Shown here one piece after another: positions 13,369 to 34,256 of a stretch of 34,754 bases of DNA. A program made the position numbers and the translations under genes. Below the pieces are notes generated by a model that was not told where the DNA came from, did not search any database, and worked only from the letters and a program-made list of their open reading frames with translations. The stretch comes from Hemicentrotus pulcherrimus. Taxonomy: Eukaryota > Echinodermata > Echinoidea > Camarodonta > Strongylocentrotidae. The stretch covers positions 89,751 to 124,504 of the forward strand of contig BEXV01001262.1 of NCBI GenBank assembly GCA_003118195.1, read 5' to 3'. The first letter of the stretch is position 1. The number at the start of each line of letters is the position of its first letter.

Positions 13369-13644
13369 TCAACTGCTTTGATTTACCACTTCATATCTGA
13401 TCAAGCCTTTACAAAACTCATGGGATAAATATTCCACCAAATCTTTATGATTTTCCAATGCAGACAATTCTTTCAGTGTATATAAAGCCAAACTCTTTAC
13501 CGGTATACACAAATTGCAATGTCCAAATTTCAAAATAGTACTTGGTTTGTTATAACCCCCTTTTTCAAGGTGAATTGAAAAATTGTCATTAACCACTGTA
13601 GCTTTTAAGCCTGGCCAACAACAAGTTGCTTTAAAGAATGTCAT
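13369..13644 (-). pseudogene. Possible retroelement ORF remnant
   Basis: A 91-codon open frame on the minus strand has less skewed composition than its neighbours. The segment near its C-terminus, NHKDLVEYLSHEFCKGL, follows the spacing K-x-L/F-V-x-Y/F-L-x(3)-F-x(2)-G-F/L. I associate that spacing with the N-terminal ORF region of DIRS-like and related echinoderm retroelements. This is from memory of the pattern only. No reverse transcriptase, recombinase or terminal repeat is visible nearby. It could equally be a chance frame. Confidence 0.22.
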
Positions 13645-14207
13645 TTGATTACCGGTAGTTGGTGACGGTAGTTCAATGTTGCAAAATTATTTTTAATTTG
13701 ATTTAAATATATACAAGTTTGACAAGTTAAGATATCAAAAAGATTACAAAGTTTGGTCTTTTAACCTCATTCAAATTCAAAATGTTATACAAGCATGAAT
13801 TTGAAAAAATGCAAAAAATGCAAAGTAAGTGTAAAGAAATAAAAATCCAAGGAGATCCATAGTGATAATATGATGCATGATGACACTTTTCTCTTCTTAT
13901 CTTGCAGATTTGGGGCCCTACTGTCAGAATTTCTCACTCAAGATACGGGGAAAATTCTGTCAACACCAAAATGAGATTCATATTTCAAGAATGACTGACA
14001 GAGGATCTTCTCAGGCATAGAAAATATGGAAAATCAGACGCTTTATTGAATAAATGATGTATGCGGGAGAGCACAACTCTGAAGAAACACCACGCAAGTT
14101 GAATGGAGTTTATACCATTAGTTGTAATCTGACCTCTCAAATTTGTTGGAGGGTAAATTGCTGTTAATGGGATCACATCGCATCGGAAGGCATCAGACCG
14201 AACAAGC
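13645..14207. other. Non-coding DNA
   Basis: No supported gene. Short open frames such as 13985-14176 on the minus strand show no signature. Confidence 0.45.
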
Positions 14208-14208
14208 C

Positions 14209-14252
<44 letters not shown>
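14208..14252. repeat. (CT)n microsatellite
   Basis: About 45 bases of nearly pure CT repeat, interrupted by a TT near 14221. Read directly from sequence. Confidence 0.9.
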
Positions 14253-14253
<1 letters not shown>

Positions 14254-15275
14254 ATTACGGCAGCGGGGCGATGCAACCTATATCAACATGACTTCATAAG
14301 AAATGATCAGAGATACTGAGACGAGACTGGGATTGTTCCGACAATAAATCAAATTCACATTGCCGGATGTTGCGGAGTCTCTCATTTTCGTTTCTGTCAG
14401 ACAGGGGAACATAGCTTGAGCTCTTTGTCTCCCCCTTTTTGAATACTGGAATCTTGTGACTTCTTTTCAAGTTCTGACTGATTTACATGGAGCCTTGCAA
14501 CAAATTCATTCAGTTCAACTTTGTTCATGCAATCATTAAAAAGGATGATGGAACTCCACGGCTTGGCAGTGCTGTGTTAAGACATGCTTGGTAATGCCAT
14601 CCTACTGGGTAATTCAAAACTTGCATTTCAAATTAATTTCTCGCAGGGGGATGAGCATATCTGTGTTCATGGCACGATTCAGTCAGTACAGAAATATGCT
14701 TGGCCATGATTAAATATCTTTGACTCTACAAGAGCATGAACATTAGACGAGGCTAAGTGACACTGTTATCCAGACCTCATGCCAAAGACAAGCTGACTGA
14801 TTTTCAAGTGTGCCTTGACCGGAATCAAGTTTCAAATGATGTGCAAATGAGCGCACAGAGACTGCATTTTGGAGCCATTTGGGTGTAATCCTAAACCTTT
14901 CGTGAAATGAAATCAGACATGCTCTTGCAAAAATCTTTCTCATCCAACTATAATGAGAATTACCCAATTATCATGTCTACCTGGGTAATTTGTGCAGACC
15001 TCTGTACTAGCTGATCAAAATACCGATAATAGACCATAAAAACATCTCATATTCAGAAGGTAATTGGAATAGTAATGAAAAGTTTGCATGCGTAGACTGA
15101 CTCACATGGCTTTGGTGAAAAAACAAGTGACAGGGTGATTACTTAGGGATACTCCCAATGAAAGGAAACATCAGAGCTCACTAGCTGAGAAGTTTTGGGA
15201 GCAATCTATAGTTTAAAGGGCTCTTTGAAATGATAGCTGAGAAAAGACGAAGGGTACATTCGCCTACTATTCTGA
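14253..15275 (+). promoter_or_regulatory. Candidate 5' regulatory region of the receptor gene
   Basis: This kilobase before the receptor start codon is richer in GC and in mixed sequence than the AT-rich DNA further left. It contains a TAATCC (K50-homeodomain/Otx-type core) near 14887, a TGCAAAT octamer-like core near 14842, and two GGGTAATT motifs near 14608 and 14984. No TATA box or initiator can be placed with confidence, and a non-coding 5' exon cannot be excluded. The assignment is inference from position and composition. Confidence 0.25.
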
Positions 15276-15341
15276 TGAAAGTCACTGTTTTGTGCTCATA
15301 GAGGAACCAACATTGAAAATAAGAGCAAGATCAAACTTGCA

Positions 15342-16086
15342 ATGGATGACCTGCTAAACTCATCCAGTCAACCTGACCCAGAGACAGTGGAATCCTTAGG
15401 TCCTGCTTTAAGCTACACACTAGGAACCTTGATGATTCTCACAGCCATAGTGACTATCTTAGGAAACCTGCTTGTCATCATCATAATCCTGCGATCACCT
15501 AAGATCCAGACAATCACATCAGGATTCCTGCTCAACCTTGCCATTTCGGATCTCAGTACAGGAATCCTCCTGCTTCCTTTTGCAGCAGCTGTCCAATTTC
15601 ATCAAGCATGGATCTACTCCTCTGAATGGTGCGGTACACTTGGATTCATATACCTTGTGGTCGGAATCGTCTCCACATGGACTCTGGCAAGCCTGAGCAT
15701 GGAGCGATTCATCGCCGTCAACCAACCTCTGAAATACCACCAGATGCTCACCAAGTCAAGAGTATGGATTACCATATTCCTGAACTGGGCATTTGCAGTA
15801 TTCATGGCATCATTACCTTACATGTCTGGTAGCAACTACGCATATCTTCCTACTTATGGATTTTGTCTTCCAGACTTCTTTGAAAATGGGGTAGTCTCCA
15901 TAGTTATACTGACAGCAGGGATATGCCTTCCGTTTGTAATTATGTGTTTGGCTTATATTTCCATTGGACGTGTGGCATGTACTCAGGCTAGGAGGAAAGT
16001 GATAGAGTGCAATGAGGATCACTGTGTCTATGTTTCACCAAAGAACAAGGATTATCGAGCAGCAAAGATACTGGCAGCTTTGGCAG
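15342..16086 (+). CDS. Receptor coding exon 1 (TM1 to TM5, ICL3)
   Basis: This exon encodes residues 1-248 and the first base of codon 249. It covers the N-terminus, TM1-TM5 and the third intracellular loop up to the start of TM6 (AAKILAALAG). The donor is GCAG|GTATGC, phase 1. Without splicing, the frame would continue into the intron and stop at 16136 after a non-homologous tail, which is why the exon is ended here. Confidence 0.92.
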
Positions 16087-19000
16087 GTATGCAAGATATA
16101 TTACTTTCAGATTCGCTATGTATCAATAATCTGTAAACAAAAGCAAGATGATGTAAAGATTTATCAATCATATGATTTATTTTTTAGACTCCCTCTGTAT
16201 CAATGCATTGTTGGGGTTTTTTAAAACTAAAGACTATGAATAATATATTAGTCATTCATACAATGAAAATTAACATAAGTAGGGATTCATTTGGACAGTA
16301 TATTAAAGGCAAACCGTGAACTAGATAAAAATGTCTTCCAAAAATTAATATTCACTAAAGAATACCTATCATAATTATGTATAAAACCCCAAGAAAAATA
16401 GGATTGAAAAAATAACAAGACAGAAGAAAGAATTTGAAAAACAGAGAAAGCGAAAGAATGAGAAACAGAGAGAAAGACAGAAAAAGGGAGAGAAAGGAAG
16501 AAAAGGGGAGAGAAAGGAAGAAAAAGGGATAGAAAGAAAGAAAAAGGGAGAGAAATAGAGAGAAATAGAGAAAAGGGGAGAGAAAGAGCGAGGGAAAGAG
16601 ATAAAGAGAGGGAAAGAGAGAGTGGGAGAAAAAGAGAAAGAGAGAGAAAGAGAGACACCTACCTGTAGTCATGGAGTTTAAAAGTAAAATACCAAACCAT
16701 CGGATTATGACGTTATGTCAAAATTCATGAACTTCCCTGTGATCATAAAAAGAGATTTTCCATTCCGCTAAAATTTGTGAAGCGGAGAGTGTGCAGATAT
16801 TTATAACTGACATAATAAATACCATTAGAGGGTATTCAACCGTCATAAGTTAATTAATTCATTAGCCCCAAAGCTAACGCAAAGCCACTTACACAAGAGT
16901 GTGTGATTGAATCCAAAATGAGCAGAAGACCAGTCACTATGAATAAAGGTATAGGGTACAGGTGACCTTCCCACGCTTTTGTTTCATCTCAAGGTTGTTT
17001 TCTTCTTGCAAACAATTAAGCTTTGATCTCGGCAACTGGAGTAATGCTTTGGCAAATTACTCCTTACACAAATTATTTACCCTCTGGCCTGGGTGTTGTC
17101 AATATTTATCAAACAAAGTCATAAATTTGGTGGAGTTTATCAAGCCACTTTTCTGTGGCTTTGCAAAATGTACAAAATGATTTTTTTTTAAATAATAAAT
17201 TTAAACCTTAGAAAGCAGTTTCATTATTCATTTCCAATATGAACTAGGTATTCTTAATCAATCTAAATCGAATGATACAGGGATAGAAAATTGTTTTAAG
17301 TAGAGTAACACATAATCCCAGTGTTATACATGCATTTGCAACAATGAATTATTATACTCTAATTAGTACCGGTAGTTACTCAACTAACATTACAAAACTG
17401 AATGTTCTGTCATGATAAAAAAAAATAACCTCTAGCTGTGAGAACTACATATCAGACAGGAAGGTTATTTGGCCACATTCTGATAAATAAGAGATCAAAT
17501 TTGTATATCTCCAAAATCACTTGAAATGGCCTATAAATCCAGCAAAAACTCTTGTGATCTTAAAAAAAAAGTGACCAGTTAGGAATTTACCCTTCTACCT
17601 TCATCCCTTGACTGCATAAAACCCTATCTATCTTTCTATCACATGATCATAAAAGTGAACAACCACCACTCAACTGTCCTCGGAGACCACTGTTTTCCAA
17701 GCGTCTTACGCTGCAAAAGATGCAGAGCAACACCAAATTAAATTCATCAGCTCCCAGGGATAGAGCGAGCATGAGCGCACGGTCCCTTTGAGCTTTGCCT
17801 GCGCTTCGGTGAGCGATACCAGCATTTCACTCTAATGGCTAACAAATCAGTTGCATTAGAATGTAATGTGCTGTTGTGCGTGTGTCATCAATAATAGCCC
17901 ATCAACAGCAATGAGGGGCGAAGAAAAGAAAAGAAACCGGGACATTAAATTTTAATTGAATTAGAGTTGTATGGAATAGCTCCCCTATTCAACTTGACAC
18001 AGGAAGGGTTATATAAGCTAGACATTACATTAATTAGACAGAAGAAAATTCTTCAGTGGGAACAAGGGTAGCCTAATCAACCGGTAAACATAGAATGAAA
18101 TATAAAGAAAGGCCTTTATGCAATTTATGAACATTTATTAAAAGCTTGAATAAAGATGCATTTTCTCCACGCAAAAGTAAAGAGTACTGAATCATTGAGT
18201 CTTCATTTCACTTTTCCACTTACATGTATTACATTTTATTTTAGAATATCGAAACTTATGTAAAAGCTACAAGAATAACATTTATTTCTTGTTCAAATAT
18301 AAATTAAAAATCTTAAATTCCTGAATCATAAATTTTTGTGAACCAAGGCTCTCCTTGAAAAATAATTTGATGAGAGTATTGTTGCTCTCAGAAATGAGTT
18401 ATTTTTCATTTGTTAAAGTATTTTTTAATTTTTCATTTACAAAGAAGAAGCATTGTAAATGAAAGATAGAGACTTGTTGTACAGGTTTAGCTATTACAGG
18501 TTAATAATGAAAACTTAACAAGAAATAACTTTAATTGCAAGGCTCTCATCATGCTTCTCAAATGATTCTGGAAAGCTCATCAAATTTTCATTCTCACTAT
18601 TATCAGCTTTCTAAATAAAAGGAGAGACCTTCACTACTTCAATAACATTGTATCACTCTACAAAAAATTGTGGTTTTAGGGTAACTATTGCTGTGTACTG
18701 TAGTGTTTCAAATTGATCTGAATTCTATATTTCTATTTTCTAAACTTTGTCCTAGGTGTATTTGCTATCTGCTGGCTTCCCTTCACCTTCCTGTGCAGCT
18801 GGGATACTTCTGGCCAGCGCAGGGTACCACCCCTCCTCACCTCAGTGGCATTCTGGTTCACCCTGCTCAGCTCAGCCATCAACCCCTGGCTCTACTCTAT
18901 CCTAAACCGAACCTTCCGAGCGGCCATGCGCCAGCTAGTCACACAGGCTGTCCACAAGCTTCCACTCCTGAGTAACCACTTCCGCGTGGGTCCGGAGGCA

Positions 19001-19261
19001 GCAGCAGCAGCCCAAGGAGGCGGCAACGCCAGTCTTGAGATGACGGAATGCCGTGATACACAGGGCAAGTGGAACAGGAGAAGCGCAAGTCAGAAGGAGA
19101 AGGAAAAGGAAGATAGGCATACCGACGAAAGGACTACTCATTCTTCAAGTATGTCAAAGAAACAATTGCATGATAAGGAGGATCAGGACAAGAGGCAGTC
19201 TTCACAGCATATCACCGCAGTACAAGCAACAATAGAAGCTGGTCAAAAGGCAGAAGTTTAG
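15342..19261 (+). CDS. Class A G-protein-coupled receptor, orphan (2 coding exons)
   Basis: Joining 15342-16086 to 18756-19261 gives 416 residues with seven predicted membrane helices. It should sit in the plasma membrane and signal through heterotrimeric G proteins. Class A landmarks are N42 (1.50), D70 (2.50), C97 (3.25) for a disulfide with C175 in extracellular loop 2, E121-R122-F123 as the E/DRY motif, W149 (4.50), P197 (5.50), C254-W255-L256-P257 in TM6 and N291-P-W-L-Y295 in TM7. N6-S-S is an N-glycosylation sequon and there is no signal peptide. Position 3.32 is Y104, not Asp, so binding of a biogenic amine is unlikely despite an amine-receptor look. The tail after residue 310 is long and rich in Lys, Glu, Asp and Ser. 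The ATG is the first after an in-frame TGA at 15276-15278 and has G at -3 and +4. GPR161 or another orphan group is possible, but I cannot name the orthologue. Confidence 0.92.
16431..16655. repeat. Polypurine (GA)-rich low-complexity tract
   Basis: About 225 bases of almost pure purine on the plus strand, built from AGAGAAA, GGAAGAAA and GGGAGAGAAA units. It lies in the receptor intron. Long Leu/Ser/Phe-rich open frames on the opposite strand are by-products of this tract. Confidence 0.9.
17660..17960 (+). promoter_or_regulatory. Candidate intronic cis-regulatory patch
   Basis: Within the AT-rich receptor intron this 300-base stretch is noticeably higher in GC and complexity. It contains CG dinucleotides and AATTAAATTC and TTTAATTGAATTAG homeodomain-type cores. 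It has no coding frame or repeat structure that I recognise. The regulatory role is inference only. Confidence 0.2.
18756..19261 (+). CDS. Receptor coding exon 2 (TM6, TM7, tail)
   Basis: This exon starts in phase with exon 1 (G|GT) and encodes VFAICWLPF of TM6, extracellular loop 3, TM7 with SSAINPWLYSIL, helix 8 (RTFRAAMRQL) and a tail of about 105 residues ending at TAG 19259-19261. The tail has an Ala5/Gly3 run (A330-G338) and a charged KEKEKED stretch. Codon use in TM6-TM7 is much more GC-rich than the flanking DNA, which supports real coding. Confidence 0.92.
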
Positions 19262-19280
19262 CTATTTCCAATCTCCTTTA

Positions 19281-19609
19281 AGCTATGGTCACAAATCTGA
19301 GCAGCGACCGACCCATCAGTAGCCTGCTCGGTCGCTGCTGGAATTTAGGCATCGCCCAGCAATTAGGTCGGTGCCGGGCAGCGACCGCCCAGGCACCGAG
19401 CGTATTTTGGGCAGCTAGTGAAAAGTGAGCAGGCGCTGCCCAAATCTTAACTCCGCGCTAACACTTCAGCGGCGACCGAGCGATGCCCTAAAAACGAGCG
19501 GTGCCTGGGCGGCCGCCGCTCGGTGGCCGGGCAGCCGCCGGGCAGAATTGGTTAAAAACTCGCTGCTCGGCCGCCGAGCAGGCTACTTTTGGGTAATGTG
19601 ACCATAGCA
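19281..19609. mobile_element. GC-rich Harbinger-like MITE in receptor 3' region
   Basis: A 329-bp element has 12-bp perfect terminal inverted repeats, GCTATGGTCACA at 19282-19293 and TGTGACCATAGC at 19597-19608. Direct TTA repeats flank it at 19278-19280 and 19610-19612, the PIF/Harbinger-type target duplication. Each end also has a subterminal hairpin. On the left AGCAGCGACCGA (19300-19311) pairs with 19328-19339. On the right CTGCTCGGC (19563-19571) pairs with 19573-19581. The interior is strongly GC-rich and built from GGGCAG, CGACCG and GCCTGG-type words, unlike the AT-rich surroundings. No transposase is encoded. It begins 20 bases after the receptor stop codon, so it is probably transcribed as 3' UTR. 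Confidence 0.8.
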
Positions 19610-19612
19610 TTA

Positions 19613-20903
19613 GCAAGCTGCTTACCATTAGATACAGAGGTGCTTTCTGTTACATGGATTTTATCTTCCACTGGAACAAATCATTCACACATGGTCACAG
19701 ATAATTTATAAAACAATGTCAAATCGTCACCTCTTCCTAGATTCCAAATGATTCAATGATCCATGCACAATTTTCATTACTCAAAAGAAATACAAAATTA
19801 GCGCCCAAATGTATATTATTATTGGGGGAAATATGGACACTGTAGAGTGTAGACAACAAAATGGTTATCACTCACAGCTCTTTGCTGTGTTTTCTACAAG
19901 AATTTTGTCAATAAAGTTTGCACCTTTCACACAAATTTATTAAGAAGAAATGTTTTAATCCTTCTTTATCTATTTCAGTTGATTTTCAATCTCTCTTAAA
20001 ATCTGGCACAGCCATCCGAACAGTGAATTACATCATAATTTAAGCATTGAAAATTAAAAAAGATCTAATAAGCAATCTTAAAAACAAGATGGTATTCAAT
20101 GTTCATATCACATTACTTCAGTATGTTAAAATACTTTTGATATTGCTCCTTTATTTAAAAAAAAGTGACTTAAGGAAACTTAAACTCCCTAAATTTTATA
20201 AGTGTGCAAAGTTTTATGAAACTTTTCGTTTTTAAAAAGCACATGATGGTTTATTGTTGCTCAGCTCAGCATTTGCAAATATGAGAGTATTAACCAACTT
20301 ATATCCTTAATTAAAGATTCTAATAAAAAATTGTTTCATAAACGTGAGAAGCTATACACGTGTGTATGTGTTCATCACTTCACAGTACATGAATGCAGAT
20401 GTACAGCTCCTTGACTTCAAGGAAAATTCAACCTTAACAACAAACTACTCTAAATTACAATGCATTTCAATTTTTCTCATTAAGTTTTTACTCAGGCTGT
20501 ACTCAAGATATATCACGGCTGATGTGCCCTTCAATAAATCAAAGTTCCTGCTCAGCAGCCTCAGCCACACAATTTAGAAATAATTTATTGCAGTCATTAT
20601 ATATTTGCGAACACGTGGGAGACTTGTCTGACACTACATAAATATAATATTTAGCAGCAGTTTCCAATTTTCTCCAAATTTAAATTCCCTTATACATGTA
20701 GTTATCATCATTTTTTCGTTCTAATTCCTCACTTTCTTGCTCTTTGTCCGATTTAGATCAAACTTTGACCAAGACATTTCTGTTTATTCCGCTTTCCCTC
20801 TGATAAACTTGCTATCGAGGATAGATTTTCCTTAACTAATGAGCAAAGAAATTAAAGACATGAACTGTCTGCAAGAATACAAAACATTTTAAAACCAGTT
20901 ATC
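19613..20903. other. Receptor 3' UTR continuation and intergenic DNA
   Basis: AT-rich non-coding DNA. The first 300 bases probably belong to the receptor 3' UTR up to the AATAAA at 19910. Beyond that I see no gene. Open frames at 20047-20235 and 20344-20577 are AT-driven and unrecognised. Confidence 0.45.
19910..19915 (+). terminator. Candidate polyadenylation signal of the receptor gene
   Basis: A canonical AATAAA lies about 650 bases after the stop codon, followed by GTTTGCACCTTTC, a plausible GU/U-rich downstream element. It is the first clear canonical hexamer I see after the coding end. Use in vivo is inferred. Confidence 0.45.
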
Positions 20904-21270
20904 TTTAAAGCCCCTTTAAAGGTGTTGGGAGCACTTAATTCACCAACAATTTGATGGCAAAATTGAACTTAAATTGTACCATAATGTGAAAGAGGGTGTC
21001 TTTTAAGAAACACTTCTGCAAAGATTTTCCCCAAAAAAATGTGTTTGAGGACGAATATTGATGAACGAATACATTATTTTTTTTATTTTGTTGGTACACC
21101 AAAAACCTAAATTTTGTATTTCTTCATCAATATTCGACTTCAAACACCTATGTTTTGAAAAATCCTTGTAGAAATGTGTCTTTAAAATGACATCCTTTTT
21201 TTATGATACCATTTAAGTGAAATTTTGCCATTAAATGTTTGTGGCTCCCAACACTTTTGAGGGGCTTTAA
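20904..21270. mobile_element. Long foldback (hairpin) element
   Basis: The two halves are near-complementary. The left arm starts TTTAAAGCCCCTTTAAAGGT. The right arm, read on the minus strand, starts TTTAAAGCCCCTCAAAAGTG. Similarity continues for about 160 bases through GTGTTGGGAGC, ATGGCAAAATT and TCGAATATTGATGAA-type words. A short AT-rich centre lies near 21070-21110. A TTAA lies at each boundary. It could be a piggyBac-style duplication, but the boundary is palindromic, so this is ambiguous. There is no coding capacity. Confidence 0.75.
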
Positions 21271-22411
21271 ACTTCATCAACGCTTGGCTTGATAAATTCA
21301 TTCTACAGTAATGGAGTCTGATTGCACTCAACTACAGGTCTATATTTTGTACTTGCTACAAAATCGATTATGTGTCCAAAGTATCCAATTACCACTTGAC
21401 TGTACTAGATGGTCACTGTTCCTCGACACACAATGTAATGACAGACAAGAACAAACACTTGATGGATTTAATTGCTTTTTTTTTCTTCTCACTAGGCCCA
21501 TCTGGATAATGCCCTTTTTAGTTGGTCATTGTAAAAAAAAACAGCTTAAACGTGTTTGTGCATTTGAAATAAGACATTTGCAGACAAATATGAACTATTT
21601 TTTTTTTTTACCGGTACAAGTGTGTATGCATGTGTATATTCACTGTATTTGAGACTTTTGTGCTGCAGAGTAATTTGTAAAAATTTCAATTAAGTCTTCA
21701 CAACTTGCCAACAATTTTAGACTATCTAATCATATTCTTGTATGAGGTCTTAAATTTGCCCATGCTGCTGTGTTAGAAGAGTGACGAAAAACAAATTTCT
21801 CCATTTTGAAAACAAAATAAGGGGCTTTTTAAAAGTCAAATTAGAAGTACATCGACATGTACGGTATGCCCAACTGGCAGTATAAATGAATGGGCTGAAT
21901 TATCTTGTTTCCTAAAGATACACATTTTAATGCATATTGTAAATGAATAGTATGGATGACACTTTCATCTCCTTTTTATGCATGTCAGTATATGCATGTA
22001 CTGTGCATTAGTAATTTTAACAAAAATACACTAAGCCGAGAGTAATGTGCCTAAAGACTCTTTCAAATTAAATAGCCCCCATAACAACCAATTAATGTCA
22101 CTTGATTGGAACATGAAACTGCAGATCTACCGGTCATCTGCATATTGTAATTTGTAATATTTCTGGTTGTATATACATGCTTGTAAGTTATTCAGAGGTC
22201 AGACATTTTGTAAAAGTTTCAAATCTGTATCATCTAAAATAAATGAGCAATTTTGTAATGTTACAGACATTCATGCCATAGTTTCTATTCTTGGTTTGGT
22301 ACAATAGTTAATATCTTTAAAGATCAGAGTGATAAAAACAGAAGAAGGAAGTGAACAGAAAGATAATCAAAATGATAAAGAGGGACTGATGAACAAAATG
22401 ACAGAGCTCTA
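21271..22411. other. Non-coding AT-rich intergenic DNA
   Basis: No SEC23 C-terminal exon or any other gene is recognisable on either strand. The 113-codon frame at 21311-21652 runs through T and A homopolymers and has no signature. Confidence 0.45.
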
Positions 22412-22600
22412 CAGAGAGAGAGAGAGAGAGAGAGATAGAGAGAAAGAAAGAGAGAGAGAACAAGAAAAAAAAGAGAGAGAGAGAGATAGAAAGCTGGAGA
22501 CAGAGAGTGAGGGGCAAAGAGGGAAACAAAGACAGAGAGACATACATGTAGAACAGAGACAAAGACAAAGACAGAGATAGAGACGGACAGAAAATTAGTG
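22412..22600. repeat. (GA)n microsatellite and degraded flank
   Basis: A run of pure AG repeats from 22412 to about 22434 grades into imperfect GAGAGA, ACAGAGAC and AAAGACA units. Purines predominate on the plus strand. Confidence 0.9.
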
Positions 22601-23103
22601 GAATGAAGCATTGATATGTCTGTCATAACTTGTTGTTGATATCTTAAAGTTGTTACTGTAAGAGCCATAAACTTCTGCATTTATCTTCTTTCATAAAAAA
22701 AATATTCAAGGGGCACAGCCAGTAGCCCAAGAACACAAACAAAAACAAAAAAATGTATGAAAAATACATTTACACACGTAAGTTTACGATAAATAGTTAA
22801 TGGAAAAAACAACAACCATACATGTATGTTTTATCCTTATCATCAAATGTCTTGCAGTGCTACATAAAGCTGGCGAAACCAGGCAATATTTTTAAGATTG
22901 CACCCATTTCATGCAAAAAGTCACGCAATAATGTGATATCTTATGTATTCTGCTAAATTCAATGATTTTCATCTATAATTTTGTTTATATTGAGTATAGA
23001 AACTCATTTCACATTAAGATATGGAGCAAAAATGCTATATTTTGAAGCATATTAACATCCCATTCAGCAGTTAAGTACATGAAACACATGTTTCCTTAGA
23101 TCT
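22601..23103. other. Non-coding AT-rich intergenic DNA
   Basis: No exon or structured repeat is recognised. A degenerate A-rich run (AAAAACAAAAA) lies near 22738-22752. Confidence 0.45.
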
Positions 23104-23241
23104 GGGCCCCGTCTTACAAAAAGATATGATCGATCTAAATCAATCGTAAGTCCTCAAATCAATCGCAAGTTTGCAATCTCCTATCTCTTATGTACATACC
23201 GGTAGTTACGATTGATATCAATTCTTTGTAAGACGGGGCCC
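23104..23241. mobile_element. MITE with GGGCCCCGTCTTACAAA termini
   Basis: A 138-bp element has perfect 17-bp terminal inverted repeats, GGGCCCCGTCTTACAAA at 23104-23120 and its complement at 23225-23241. Internal words ATCAATCGTAAG and TTACGATTGAT are also inverted relative to each other. A CTG triplet overlaps both ends and may be a target duplication. From memory, similar termini are common in echinoderm genomes. No protein is encoded. Confidence 0.8.

Positions 23242-34256
<11,015 letters not shown>

Larger units (their letters stand above)
16087..18755 (+). other. Receptor intron
   Basis: A phase 1 GT-AG intron of 2669 bases lies between ICL3 and TM6. The acceptor is TTTGTCCTAG before GTGTATTTGC. 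The intron contains a GA-rich tract (16431-16655), a fairly GC-rich patch near 17660-17960, and otherwise AT-rich sequence. I see no other exon or RNA gene in it. Confidence 0.85.

Noticed and set aside
16087..16136. Receptor frame continuing to a stop at 16136
   Set aside because: Reading on would truncate the protein before TM6. A canonical donor and a matching phase 1 exon with TM6-TM7 at 18756 explain it.
16287..16672. Two minus-strand Ser/Leu/Phe-rich frames
   Set aside because: Translations of the GA-rich low-complexity tract, with no domain and no splice support.
22317..22680. Ser/Leu-rich (minus) and Arg/Glu-rich (plus) frames
   Set aside because: By-products of the GA microsatellite.
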